NCBI GenBank assembly: GCA_029582155.1
Contig: CM055903.1
Coordinates: forward strand, 42,795,769-42,859,768
DNA length: 64,000 nucleotides
From: Panopea generosa
Lineage: Eukaryota > Mollusca > Bivalvia > Adapedonta > Hiatellidae
Reading direction: 5' to 3'
The notes below the pieces were generated by a model. The model saw only the letters and a list, made by a program, of their open reading frames with translations, ran no database searches and was not told the origin of the DNA. The position numbers and the translations under genes are program-made. How positions within the stretch are numbered: position 1 is the first letter of the stretch; the number at the start of each line of letters is the position of its first letter. Positions 11,492 to 23,084 of this stretch are shown one piece after another.

Positions 11492-12024
11492 GTTTATATT
11501 TATTTTATGCATTTACATATTTTTTGTTTATTTTTACCTAAATTCGCCATTATATATTATTGGATTTATAAAAAAAATATTAAGTCCTTTTTTTTTTAAA
11601 TATTTTGTTTTCAAATTAATATACAATGACAAAAAAAATTTAAATTCATAATTTCACTGTTTGAAACAGTGAATTATCAAAAATAATCCACTGAGAAATC
11701 TCTATAACTCACCAAAAAGCATAAAATAAAACGTGTTTGCTGCCATATCATTCGTTAGTATACTTTAATATAAATGTAGATAATCAACATCGAGGTCAAG
11801 AATTTTTAAATTTAATAATAGGATTACTTATAAGAAAAGAATTATCAAAACAACATAAAACTCTCGATACAATAAATAGCCGATATCAATAAAGAAGCTA
11901 ATCTTAACACGTTATGGGGGAATTATTACACGTGTTACTAAATATAGTAACAGATTTATACTAAATTTCGTCTTTTACCACTATTAAAATAAGCTCATAT
12001 TGACCTGACTATTGACGTAGTAAA
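11492..12024. other. AT-rich, nothing recognised
   Basis: Runs of T and A; a short palindrome TTCACTGTTTGAAACAGTGAA near 11655 is the only structure. Confidence 0.5.
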
Positions 12025-12323
12025 TCATTTCTTTTGGCGCAGTATTCTTAGTCGTTGTATTGGAGCATACTTCCCTGCAGGAATTGATTTTATCTTAGTT
12101 AAATTAGCATGCATGAGCCAAGGTTTTCCGTCATGATAAACCACCGTTTCAGTCCACTTTACATTTGGTAAAGAAGCATTATAAATTAAGATGGTGAGCT
12201 ATCTCTCATTATTCTTTCGGAGCAGATGGGGTCAGATGGATCAATTGCGTTTTTGAAAGCTACAACAGTAACGTATTTGATGCCAGTAAAGTTTGCTGGC
12301 AGCTTTATGGAATTTTCGCCAGG
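12025..12323 (-). pseudogene. FN3-like extracellular repeat, broken fragment
   Basis: On the minus strand a frame reads LPANFTGIKYVTVVAFKNA, then DPSDPICSERIMRDSSP; after a one-base shift near 12190-12196 it continues LIYNASLPNVKW..TVVYHDGKPWLMHANLTK and ends at TGA (12025-12027). The first part matches the end of an FN3-like repeat (Y-V-T-V-x-A then an acidic S-P pair). The second reads like the start of the next module. An in-frame TGA also lies just upstream at about 12324. It is probably a decayed or mis-sequenced piece of the same locus as 12483-12592 and 13908-14158. No specific protein name is assigned. Confidence 0.5.
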
Positions 12324-12482
12324 TCATTTTGATAATTTCATAATGCGTGGATTCGTTTAACATTTGTAATTCGTTTATGGCTAAGCATTTATCAACAAAC
12401 CTACTCTATAAAATTTAATTCCGCTCTCTAATTGAAACGACTTATAAACATACATTTAGTCTATTATTTGATATCGACTAAC

Positions 12483-12592
12483 CTTCAAATACGATGTCCG
12501 GTTCTGGTGGTGATCCATCCATGATGACATCAATATGCTCCACGTTGGATAGTTTGGCCTTGTTTGTCGCCTTGACGGTGAAATGATAACGA
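12483..12592 (-). CDS. FN3-like domain exon end, 5' side abutting a SINE
   Basis: Minus-strand frame RYHFTVKATNKAKLSN, then D-V-I-M-D-G-S-P-P-E-P, then VFEG, with a GTTAGT donor (phase 1) at 12482. The Y-x-F-T-V-x-A-x-N core followed by D-G-S-P-P is typical of FN3-type strands F-G and the linker to the next module. No acceptor is visible: directly upstream on the minus strand is SINE sequence (12593-12708), so the exon seems truncated by, or fused to, the SINE. Confidence 0.6.
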
Positions 12593-12708
12593 CGATTGTG
12601 TACCCCGATATTCTTACTTAAGTTGACCACTGGCCGGGCAGGGATTCAAACTCACGACTGATGGATTGATAGTCAGACGCGCTACCGCTTGTGCTAATCG
12701 GGCCTGGC
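12593..12708 (-). mobile_element. tRNA-derived SINE
   Basis: tRNA-like head on the minus strand at 12631-12708: A box TAGCACAAGCGGTAGCG, B box GAGTTTGAATCCC. The tail then runs toward the FN3-like exon and resembles the tail of the SINE at 21671 (CGTY-GTTATCATT). Confidence 0.7.
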
Positions 12709-13408
12709 AAAGAATAAAAGAGACAAGAAGACATCCTATAACAAGGTTGTTGTTGTTTTACTTTAGACGTTAAGCAGGAACCAACCCAAATGTTAGCTCA
12801 CTCATCAGCCTAGACGGCTAATTCATATAAAATATATCGATATACATCTATGTGACATAATACATATATATGTATAGTTTCGATGCTTTTATTATTTTAC
12901 GTATACTGACTGCAGGGAGGAGTGGCGTATGTCTTAATTCTGAGGTCAAATGTCGATATTGAAAAAGAAATCACCAAATCTAATAATTCCGAGTTTATTT
13001 TGCTGTTCTTTTGGTTTGACTGGATGTTATGTTATTCTACAGCATACAATACATCTATTTGATATCACCTTTATATCTTAATGATATTCAAACCAGTCGT
13101 TCGATATTGCTGTTATTACACTTGTTATATATTTGTACTACATATAGTAAAAAAACAAGCTTGTATTTTTTGTATGATATAGCTTCAGTCCACAGGGCAT
13201 ATTAAAAGTCACGTGTGACGACAGGGCAAAAATTCATATGCGAGGGCCAAAACATCCATATGTAAGGGCCAAAAATCCATAATAATTTCCATGTTATAGT
13301 GTTTTAATATAAATGTTTAGCGAATTATGAATGAAACATATGCCAAAACCCGTCTATTCGTGTATTCACACATGCATCCAACGACGACAACCGTCAGCAA
13401 CAATTAAA

Positions 13409-13705
13409 ATGGCAGAAGCAGTCATCGCCTCTCTGTCTAACACACTTTTGGAGTTATACCAACCGATAGCACAGAATAGAAGTAATGGTTGTGCAAACGA
13501 AGTGCCCACTGGAACTGTGCAATTTGTCGAAGACATCAAGGAATTATCTAGAGTCCATAAAGTCCTTGAAGACATGACGAATAAAAAAACAAAATGTAAA
13601 ATAAAATACGACGTGAAAAAATTGTGCAACTGCTTCGGAATCCCGCTGGAAGAACTAAATATGCATTTAGCCAGATTTTTTCTTGCAATTCACTCCTTGG
13701 TGAAG
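13409..13705 (+). CDS. Putative first coding exon, unknown family
   Basis: ATG at 13409 in a strong context (AAAATGG), 99 codons open to a GTATAT donor at 13706 (phase 0). The frame is open from 13331, but the earlier ATG has a poor context and a low-complexity lead, so I prefer 13409. The protein is amphipathic and helical-looking, with two short Cys-containing stretches (KTKCKIKY and KLCNCFGIP); no signal peptide or known motif. I do not recognise it. The codon use and balanced composition are unlike the AT-driven ORFs around it. It lies between FN3-like pieces on the other strand; no following exon was found. Confidence 0.5.
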
Positions 13706-13907
13706 GTATATTTAGTTTTAATCGTTGAATAAACCATGCTTTGTTAACTGATTGTTAATGGACACCACGTCGTCATGTCGTGCATAAACAAAAGAGCGAT
13801 AACTCAAAGGGAAGTAACTGTACACTATCTGTTTGAGAGGCACGCAGTGGGGTTTCATATGCATTAGTGTGCTATTTTCAATATAGTCTTTTTACGAACA
13901 AATAGGT

Positions 13908-14158
13908 TCAGTCGTAATAAGCATCTTTATATATTTTCAGAATGTTTGATGAAATAGTTATTATTGGTATCTCCTTGGTATCTTGAACTGATATGTGATA
14001 TTTTACCAAATCGTTACTAGCGTCCGAACTGCCGAACGACCATTTGATGGTTTCAATACTACCGCGCAGATCAAGGGTTGCGAATGAAAGTCTTTGTCCC
14101 CATGGACATCTCACGTGCCAAACATTGTTGATATGGGGTTTCGAAGCAACACTGTGCA
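13908..14158 (-). CDS. FN3-like/CUB-like extracellular module exon
   Basis: Minus-strand frame from acceptor CAACAG (ending 14159) to TGA at 13908-13910. Motifs in order: I-N-N-V-W-H-V-R-C-P-W-G-Q-R, then L-S-F-A-T-L-D-L-R-G, then I-K-W-S-F-G-S-S-D, then I-P-I-I-T-I-S-S. W-x-V...P-x-G-Q-x-x-x-F-x-x-x-D-L has a CUB-like flavour, but the run fits the linker-plus-strand modules of FN3-like repeat proteins. It is most likely upstream of 12483-12592 in one gene. The closing stop may be real or decay. Confidence 0.45.
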
Positions 14159-14159
14159 C

Positions 14160-14509
14160 TGTTGTAGATTCATTATAAGTATTATTTACAATGTGAATGG
14201 TGCGAAATTAAAAGTGTAAATCTCACCATTTGAAATTTTGGTTAAAGATTTTTTTTCAATGTATGAGTATTGCAGTTATAAGGTCTATTTGTTTGTTTGT
14301 TTGGATTGATTATCAGCCTCAACCAAATTTGTACTTTTGTGACAAATATCGGAATATTCGAGCGCGCTGTCCCTTCGACAATTTTTTGCTTTTATTCAGA
14401 TCACTTTCAACAAGGACCTAAATTTCTATCTAATTCATTGCTTTCAGTTATACAATAAAATAAATATTGAGACTTAGTGGTGAAGGCCATTCCCTGGCTA
14501 AGATATAGT
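14160..14509. other. No gene seen
   Basis: No exon or repeat unit recognised in this short intergenic stretch. Confidence 0.5.
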
Positions 14510-14790
14510 GGAGAGTGTTGTTTAGTATGACTTACTTGTGGAATCTGTTACCGGTATTTGGAGAGTGTTTTTTAGTGTGATTTAGTTGTGGAATCCGTTA
14601 CCGGTACTTCGAGAGTGTTGTTTAGTGTGACTTAGTTGTAGAATCTGTTACCGATATTTGAAGAGTATTTGAAGAGTGTTGTTTAGTGTGATTTAGTTGT
14701 GGAATCCTTTACCGCTATATGGAGAGTGTCGTTTAGTGTGATTTAGTTGTGGAATCCGCTACTGGTATTATATTAGGTGGAGACTTTGGT
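14510..14790. repeat. 50-bp minisatellite
   Basis: Five to six imperfect copies of a unit containing TTTAGTGTGATTTAGTTGTG then GAATCCGTTACCGGTATTTG; the period is about 50-55 bp. Confidence 0.85.
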
Positions 14791-14929
14791 TAGTGCTGAA
14801 ATCCGTTCCGATGTTTTGATAAAGTACAGTGTGTGGTCTATAATTAAGGATTCTTCCCAGTTTCTGATAAGTTTAGTCGTTCTTGTGCAGTTATAAAATA
14901 TAGTATGTGATTTAGAGTTATCGGTCCAT

Positions 14930-15395
14930 CCCAGGTTATGATAAAGCGAAGTGTGTGAAAGCCATTCTCGAGTTATAATAAAGCGAAGTGTGTGAAAGCC
15001 ATTCCTGGGTTGTGATATTGTACAGTATGTGGAAGCCGATCCCGGGTTTTGATATTGTACAGTGTCTGGAAGTCATTCCCTGGTTGTTATATTGTACAGT
15101 GTGTGAAAGCCATTCCCGGGTTGTGTTTGTGTACAGTGTGTTGAAGCCGTTCCCGTGTTGTGATATTGTACAGTGTGTGAAAGCCATTCCCAGGTTGTAA
15201 TATTGTACTGTGTGTAAACCATCCCTGGTGGTGATATTGTACAGTGTGTGAAAGCCATTCCCGGGTTGTGATATTATACTGTGTGAAAGCCATCCAGGGT
15301 TGCGATATTGTGCAGTGTTTGAAAGCCATTCCCGGGTTGTGATATTGTACAGTGTATGGAAGTCATTTCCGGGTTATGATTTTGTACAGTGTGTG
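14930..15395. repeat. 37-bp minisatellite
   Basis: About 12 copies built on GTGTGTGAAAGCCATTCCCG and GGTTGTGATATTGTACA. It abuts the 34-bp array that follows. ORFs in several frames are by-products. Confidence 0.9.
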
Positions 15396-17650
15396 GAAGT
15401 GTCAACAAAGGAAGTGTCAACAGTATAACAGCCATCACCAAAGGAAGTGTTAACAGTCTCACAGCCATCACCAGCCAGGGGGAAGTGTCAACAGTCTTAC
15501 AACCATCACCAAGGGGAAGTGTCAACAGTCTTACAGCCATCACCATAGGGAAGTGTCAACAGTCTTACAGCCATCACCATAGGGAAATGTCAATAATCTT
15601 ACAGCCATCACCATAGGGAAGTGTCAATAATCTTACAGCCATCACCATAGGGAAGTGTCAATAGTCTTACAGCCATCACCATAGGGAAGTGTCAACAGTC
15701 TTACAGCCAAGACCATAGGGAAGTGTCAATAGTCTTACAGCCATCACCATAGGGAAGTGTCAACAGTCTTAAGGCCATCACCATAGGGAAGTGTCAATAG
15801 GTTTACAGCCATCACCATAGGGAAGTGTCAACAGTCTTACAGCCATCACTTAGGAGAAGTGTCAACAGTCTTACAACCATCACCACAGGGACGTGTCAAC
15901 AGTCTTACAGCCATTACCATAGGGAAGTGTCAACAGTCTTACAGCCATCACCAAGGGGAAGTGTCAATAATCTTACGGCCATCACCATAGGGAAAAGTCA
16001 ATAGTCTTACAGCCATCAATAAAAGAGGGTGTCAACAGTTTTACAGCCATCAACAAAGGCAGTGTCAACAGTCTTACAGCCATCAACAAAGGCAGTGTCA
16101 ACAGTCTTATAGGCATTAACAAAGGAAGTGTCTACAGTCTTACAGCAACAACCATAGGGAAGGGTCATCAGTCATGCAGCCATCACCAATGGGAAGTGTC
16201 AACTTCCTTACAGCCACCATCAAAGGAAGAGTCAACAGTCTTACAGCCACTATCAAAGTATGTGCAACAGTCTTACAGCAATCACCAAAGGAAGTATCAA
16301 CAGTCTTACAACCTTCACCAAAAGCAGTGTCAACAGTCTTACAGCCATCACCAAAAGCAGTGTCAAGAGTTGTACAGCCATCACCAAAGGCATTGTCTAC
16401 AATCTTACAGCCGTCAACAAAGGCAGTATCAAAAATCTTACAATCATCAACAAAGGCAATGTCAACAGTCTTACAATCATCAACAAAGGCAATGTCAACA
16501 GTTTTACAGCCATCATCATAGGGAAGTGTCAACAGTCTTACAGCCATCACCATAGGGAAGTGTCAACAGGCTAACAGCCATCACCAAGGGGAAGTGTCAG
16601 TAGTCCTACAGCCATCACCAAAGGAAGTGTCAACAGTCTTACAGCCATTACCACGAGGAAGTGTCAGTAGTCCTACAGCCATCACCAAAGGAAGTGTCAA
16701 CAGTCTTACAGCCATCACCATAGGGAAGTGTCAACAGTCTTACAGCCATCACCATTGGGAAGTGTCAACAGTCTTACAGCCATCACCGTAGGGAAGTGTC
16801 AACAGTATTATAGCCTTCACCATAAGGCAGTGTCAATAGTCTTACAACCATCACCATAGGGAAGTGTTAACAGTCTTACAGCCATCACTTAGGGGAAGTG
16901 TCAATAGTCTTACAGCCATCACCATAGGGAAGTGTCAACAGTCTTACAGCCATTACCATAGGGAAGTGTCAACAGTCTTACAGCCATCACCAAGGGGAAG
17001 TGTCAATAGTCTTACAGCCATCACCATAGGGAAAAGTCAACAGTCTTACATCCATCAACAAAGACAGGGTCAACAGTCTTATAGGCATTAACAAAGGAAG
17101 TGTCAACAGTCTTACAGCCATCACCATAGGGAAGTGTCAATAATCTTACAGCCATCACCATAGGGAAGTGTCAATAGTCTTACAGCCATCACCATAGGGA
17201 AGTGTCAACAGTCTTACAGCCAAGACCATAGGGTAGTGTCAATAGTCTTACAGCCATCTCCATAGGGAAATGTCAACAGGCTAACAGCCGTCACCAAGGG
17301 GAAGTGTCACTAGTCCTACAGCCATCACCAAAGGAAGTGTCAACAGTCTTACAGCCATCACCATAGGGAAATGTCAGTAGTCCTACAGTCATCACCAAAG
17401 GGAAGTGTCAGTAGTCCTACAGCCATCACCATTGGGAATTGTCAGTAGTCCTACAGCAATCACCAAAGGGAATTGTCAACAGTCTTACAGCCATTACCAT
17501 TGGGAATTGTCAACAGTCTTACAGCCATCACCATAGGGAAGTGTCAGTAGTCCTACAGCCATCATCAAAGGAAGTGTCAACAGTCTTACAGCCATCGCCA
17601 TAGGGAAGTGTCAGTAGTCCTACAGCCATCACCAAAGGAAGAGACAACAG
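15395..17650. repeat. 34-bp minisatellite, about 65 copies
   Basis: Unit GGAAGTGTCAACAGTCTTAC followed by AGCCATCACCATAG, 32-34 bp. Sub-variants (CAACAAAGGCA, CCAAAGGA, CATAGGGA) are clustered, which suggests block duplication. Because 34 is not a multiple of three and the unit lacks stops in some frames, several overlapping ORFs appear; none looks like a gene. Confidence 0.95.
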
Positions 17651-17654
17651 TCTT

Positions 17655-17728
17655 ACAGCTTTCATTTAGAATCTTTGTAAAACTTTGTCAACAAAATAAA
17701 AGTTCATTTAATTTTACTTGGAGTATAT
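17655..17728 (+). repeat. Dispersed repeat, copy 1
   Basis: About 72 bp (TTTAGAATCTTTGTAAAACT ... ACTTGGAGTATAT) found inverted and nearly identical at 35235-35312. It begins directly where the 34-bp array ends. Family unknown. Confidence 0.8.
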
Positions 17729-18898
17729 TGGCACTTTATTCTTTTACCGTTTTGATGAAGAAGTCTATAAATTGCCCTGTTACCATGAAACAAAAAACAT
17801 GAGTTTCAAATTATATGCCAAAATCCTGCTGCCCACCTGCCTCATCTCTTGTCCCATTACAGCAACTACCAATCTTTCTGAGCAACTGCATCGGTTCTGT
17901 TTACCTTTATGGTTGTTTGTGTTCAGATATGCAATTGACAATTCTTTTACATATTCTTTTATATAAAATGATCAATATCATTATATTTTCACCAAATAAT
18001 GCAATACTACATTACCCATACAACGAAGACAGCAAAACGACTAATGTAAAACCCAACAATACATAACTAACATTACGCGTTGTGTGCGAAAGGTACACTT
18101 TTAGAAAATCGTCACTCAACGTTATTAGTAACTTAATAGTTTAATTAAGAGTCATTAGTACAAATTAAAAATATATAATTGATATGTCAGAGTACCAATG
18201 CCGATAATATTTTATTTGTCTTTAAGAAAGACGTGTATTTAGCACACATATACTACATACTAATTGCATACAGAATGGTGTACTCTGTGAACAGTATTTT
18301 ATTTATTTTCAATAGTTTCTCAACAAAAGAAATGTTATAACAACGCAATAAAAAATAATTAAAAAATAACGCCTTAAAATACTTTCACTAAATTATCAGT
18401 ATGTTTCGAGATCATTTAAACCATTGTAAAAGTAATTAAGAATGTTACTAGATCGTTCATCTGTGGCAGAGGAGACAATGCCAATGAAAATATTGTTGAT
18501 AAAGCAAGGGATATACCCCAGACATATAAATTCAGTCAGTTAAACTACAATCACATGTACTGTGTAAGTTTATTGAAGCTCAAGTGAAAACTGCAGGTGC
18601 TAAAGTGTACATACCATCATATATTACACTTTTGACAGATAAAGGGTCGTAAGCTCTACAATAACACTTATTATCGTATTTGGTGCATCGCGTGATCACG
18701 CCGACATTAGCAGGACTTTGCCTTTGGCATAAAAATCGCCAAAAAACTGTTGTTTTCGCTCCTTGAAATTTAGTTCATTATTTTTTAAAAATGCCATATT
18801 AATTTTACAGCATTTCATCAGTTTATCAATGGCACTTTTGTTATAAAATGATCAAAAATAATACATTTCATCAAAAATACAACATCGCTATAACAAGA
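17729..18898. other. No gene seen
   Basis: AT-rich sequence; ORFs at 17718-18066 overlap one another and have no recognisable domain. Confidence 0.5.
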
Positions 18899-18899
18899 C

Positions 18900-19070
18900 A
18901 GCGGGGCGGTGGTCTAATGGATAGAGTGTTTGCCGCTCACGCCAGAGGTTGCGGGTTCGATCCCCCGCTCAGCCCGATGCCTCTCATAAAACAACACTCA
19001 GTACTGGTTCTACCCAGGAAGCGGACTCGAGAGCAACTAATATAAGCTCTGAGCTTTCATCGCAATCGAG
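18900..19070 (+). mobile_element. tRNA-derived SINE
   Basis: tRNA-like head 18901-18977: A box TGGTCTAATGG, B box GGTTCGATCCC. This is followed by a body with TACTGGTTCTACCCAGGAAG, a block also seen in diverged form in the SINE at 21671 (GAGTACTGGTTAAC). The shared body block suggests a common SINE superfamily core. Confidence 0.8.
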
Positions 19071-21670
19071 CTAAAAGAAATTAGTATAAACTAAGACAAC
19101 AAAGACAACAAAACGTCTAAGACTACAAAACAGAATATTACATGGTGTGCACGGAAGGAATTATAGAGTAACATTAGTTAATCCTCTCCAAACTTTATTT
19201 TTGACCGAGTCTAAGTAGTCTAAAATGTCGTCCAAGATTTTGTTATGTAACTATTTGGCAAAAAAATCTAGTGAAAACACGTGTGTTTGAGTTCACTCAG
19301 AGTCAAACAACTCAATTTTCTATTATAACTCCAAAATTTATTATCTAATTTGTCAGATTCAAAATTCCTTCCGATGATTTTTGTTTTTAAGTTAACAACT
19401 GTGTAAGTTTGATGATGATGATGATGATGATAATATGAACAATATGTGAGCCAGAGTGCACACAAGGTAAAATTGGACATTCTTTTATAATTCCATGACC
19501 ATAACGATGGTCGATTTACTCAGGGCTATAACAGCTCGACTTCAGCTTTGCTCAGCTGAGCTAAACTGGTCTGAAATACAATGGACGATCAACATATGGC
19601 ACGCCGTACACCAGAAGACAGGTAATTGTAGCAATATTGTTTATCTTTCTCTCTATATATATGTATGAATTTTTATTGTATTGACTATAATACGAAATTA
19701 ATAATTATATTCTTTTGAATTCTATTATTTTAACCTACTAAATCCTTACTGGACGAAATAAAAAATAAAGAAATATAAAAGTAACTTGAGACGTAGCATT
19801 CAAAGGTCACATACATCTAACAGCATGGCACATTTAATATAAGAAATAATTGCAATATACAAAATATATACATAGATAAGAAAAAACAACATGGATCAAC
19901 GCCTAAATATTACATATTTTAAGAATGTAACATATCAAGATAATAAAACAGTATAAACCTTATTTACAATATGGCATTCTAATCAACATTAGCATTATAC
20001 AAACATAGAAGAAATGAAAAATTAGATAAGAAATAACAACAGAGCGCAACGCTTCAGAACGACCCGTAGCAAAAGACGCACTGGGGACATTTAACTTGAT
20101 TAACGTGTAAATGTAACCTCGCTCTTATCCCGTCGTCATACCAATATCATAAGATGAAACAGTGTAAATGGAATTATCCTCGCCAGGCTATTCTCTTACA
20201 AATACTGCAGCATTCATTTGTTGTTATTGTAAAATACAGAAATAAGTTTAGCAAGTATTTCCATATGAATTTTATATTTGCCAAAGACTTATTGTTTTGA
20301 TTTTTTTTCACGTAAAACAGTATTTTATGAGATAAATTTGCTAGATTTTTATGTCTGCACAGAACTTTGGCCTAAGAATAAAACGCTGCACAGATTGTTT
20401 CCAAACAGGAATCCCAATTCTTGTTTTAGGTATAATCCGAAGTTCGAATGTAAGTAATCACCTCCGTTTGTATTAAAAATACATGTTTTGAAGTGGAATA
20501 ATATCGGAAGTGATATTAAACTAGCTTAATATAGGAAAGAAACAATTTAAATTGACTTTTAAATCAATGTTTTATCTTTGTTGCTCCACATATTCAATAA
20601 ATAAAATATATGTTTTAATGTTAGTTAATTACAAAACTAGCTGGGTTCGTTTGTACTGATAATGTTTTTAATTTAATAGTGAAGACCGCTTGATTCTCGT
20701 TTGAATGTCTGGAGTATTTCATCACACCATTATCTGTTAACGAGTCATTAGATTAACAATAATCGTTGCACACATGCATACTGTAGGTAGTGGGTTTGTC
20801 GCACCGTTCAAATCATCTGAAAAGTACATAATTATGATTATAATGACATAAATATCATGACTCTACAACTTATAAATACTGATATTGCAAACAGTAAATG
20901 TCGAATCTCTCGGATTTGCAATAATAATATCATAATTATATAGCATCCGTAATCAATAAAATTTATATTACAAGTAAATGCAATTTTATTTTCCTAAATT
21001 CTGCAAATACATGAAAAAATAATGGCAATAGCAGACACCATATGGTTTCGCTTAGAGGCGTAGTATTATCATTAGAAGCATAAATGCTTCCGAAGGGTAG
21101 TCGAATATTGACAATTATAAATAATCATTGTTTCTTCTTTTTTTTTAAAATTCTCCTTATTCCTTATTTCAATGCGCATTGTTTGAATGACATTATTGAT
21201 ATATTTTGAAAGTATCACATGTTTGAGTCCAGAAAAATAAATGATGCTTGGAAATTGGGTTATGAATACATGATTTTGGCGACTACTTTCACTTTGTTAA
21301 CAGTGTACACATTGGTCAGAAAAAAATATCTTGGATGACAATTGACCACTACTTTTCGCATCATATTTCGGTAGTGCAAAGATTGACAAACAATAAACTA
21401 TCAGTTTCACTTCTTTTATGTTGGTCTCTCAATGAATGACAAACATGTACGTAAATGTCATAGTACTTTGCGTCTTGGTCGAATATATTAATTACGTTAA
21501 TTTGTCATTCTAAAGTTACACGTGCCAGTGACAATCCAACTGTTTCTTGTGCTACGTTGTCTTTTATTGTAATGTTCTGTACCTATGCGTTTTATAAGAC
21601 TTATAAGAGGATATTAGCATATTAGCAGTAACGTTACGTCTTTACTTACCAGCAGCACTTTAAATTTGCT
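19071..21670. other. No convincing gene; one weak candidate mini-exon
   Basis: AT-rich. Only 19581-19621 is notable: ATG in context ACAATGG, 13 codons (MDDQHMARRTPED), then AG|GTAATT donor. It could be a 5' exon, but no partner exon was recognised. A (GAT)n run lies near 19410. Confidence 0.35.
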
Positions 21671-21940
21671 GCCGAGCCCAATTAGCTCAGTCATTAGCGC
21701 GTCTGACTGTGAATTCAGGGTTCGTGAGTTCGAATCCCCGCCCGGCCACAATCACCGTGATGTTTGATGAACGACATTACGTCTATTATCATTCGTCTCT
21801 CACCGCTGATTCAAGTGGAAAAGGTATCAGTTAATTGAGGAGATGGGGTGTGCTTGAGTACTGGTTAACATTCCAGGATCACAGAAATCGTCTGACAGGC
21901 CTCGATGGCATAACAATGACGCTAAATTTTCAATTAATCA
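21671..21940 (+). mobile_element. tRNA-derived SINE (tRNA-His-like head)
   Basis: Head 21671-21748 has A box TAGCTCAGTCATTAGCG, a GTG anticodon-like loop and B box GAGTTCGAATCCC, but the acceptor stem mismatches. The body continues about 190 bp with GAGTACTGGTTAACATTCCA and ends near TTAATCAATCACT. Treated as a SINE, not a tRNA gene. Confidence 0.8.
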
Positions 21941-23084
21941 ATCACTGTGGTTCAGCTTAGATTAGCAGCAACGTTGTGGTGTTGACATGCCGGTTACCCT
22001 GTTGTTTTGCTTAGTTTAACAGCTTCTATGAAGCATGTAATTACCTGTGATTTGTTGCTTTTTGAACTACGATGCGACATGCACTCACGGTCTCACTTAA
22101 GACTTATCTCGCTTACCTGACGGTAGGAGTATTCTTGTGCCCGAGAAATAATAGCTGTGTAAATCGGTTGGGCATTATTTTTTTATGAAAATGCATAAAA
22201 ATTTTATATTTCGTTGTGCATATGAAAACATTGGAACATTTTTTTGAGTTCTGTCCAGATTGAATGACATTGTGCACTGTTTAATTAACATAAGATAACA
22301 GTATTGCATTTATATAACAGCAACAGCAAGCAAAACTCCATGTTGTTTTTGCTTATGTGGGCCAAAAGAGGACTATCTATAGAAATAAGGCACTTTTAAA
22401 GCCATTGGTAATGTGTTCAATGTTCAAGAAGTACATTCCTCTATATGTAATACAGTAAAAAGTTAGTTGTTGTTTTTGCGTTAACTGTCACACTGTTGTT
22501 TTATTAAGTTCGACAGCTATGCTGTGCTGTATACATAGAGTCACACTTAGATTTTCTATTAATTTGGCAGAGATGTTGCCGTGTGCGTCCACCCGTCATA
22601 GTAAGGGTTTGTTTATGGAATAGTTGATTTAACTTCAACAGCTGCTACACTATGGTGTGCATTTACCAAAGGTATACACACATTTATATACGCACCTGTC
22701 ACATAGTAAGTAGTCACATACTCTGTTAAATGCTCGTCCGTGCTTTCTGTTTGTGTCACTGTCAATTGCAATAATTATGAATTGATTAATAATTAGAAAT
22801 AACATCCATTTCAATATTTTAAAAAGTTACGTATGATTTACACGTGGCACGAACATTCTCAGTGTTGATGGGGGTATAAACAATAAAATAGTTAAAACAT
22901 GTAACACAATACTGCTAGTTCAAAATAAATGATAAGGTTACTTACTGTGTTCATATACAATTTAACGTAACTATATCCATATGTGAAAGAACATAATATA
23001 ACAAACACAAATTCTAGATACTCGCACGGGCAAAACAACAACAACAGCAAATATGCAAAAATGCATTTATAATAAAGTAAAACT
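21941..23084. other. Degenerate repeats, no gene
   Basis: Loose recurrence of CAGC-A-CGTTG/TGTGCA-containing segments every 120-130 bp (about 21965, 22505, 22570, 22640) suggests a very old tandem array. No exon seen. Confidence 0.4.

Noticed and set aside
16140-16574. Overlapping open frames of 100-137 codons in the 34-bp array
   Set aside because: Several frames on both strands are open at once because the unit has few stops; purely repeat-derived.
18848-19045. 65-codon ORF
   Set aside because: It is translated SINE sequence.
21671-21748. Functional tRNA-His gene
   Set aside because: A and B boxes are good, but the acceptor stem mismatches and a SINE-type body follows.
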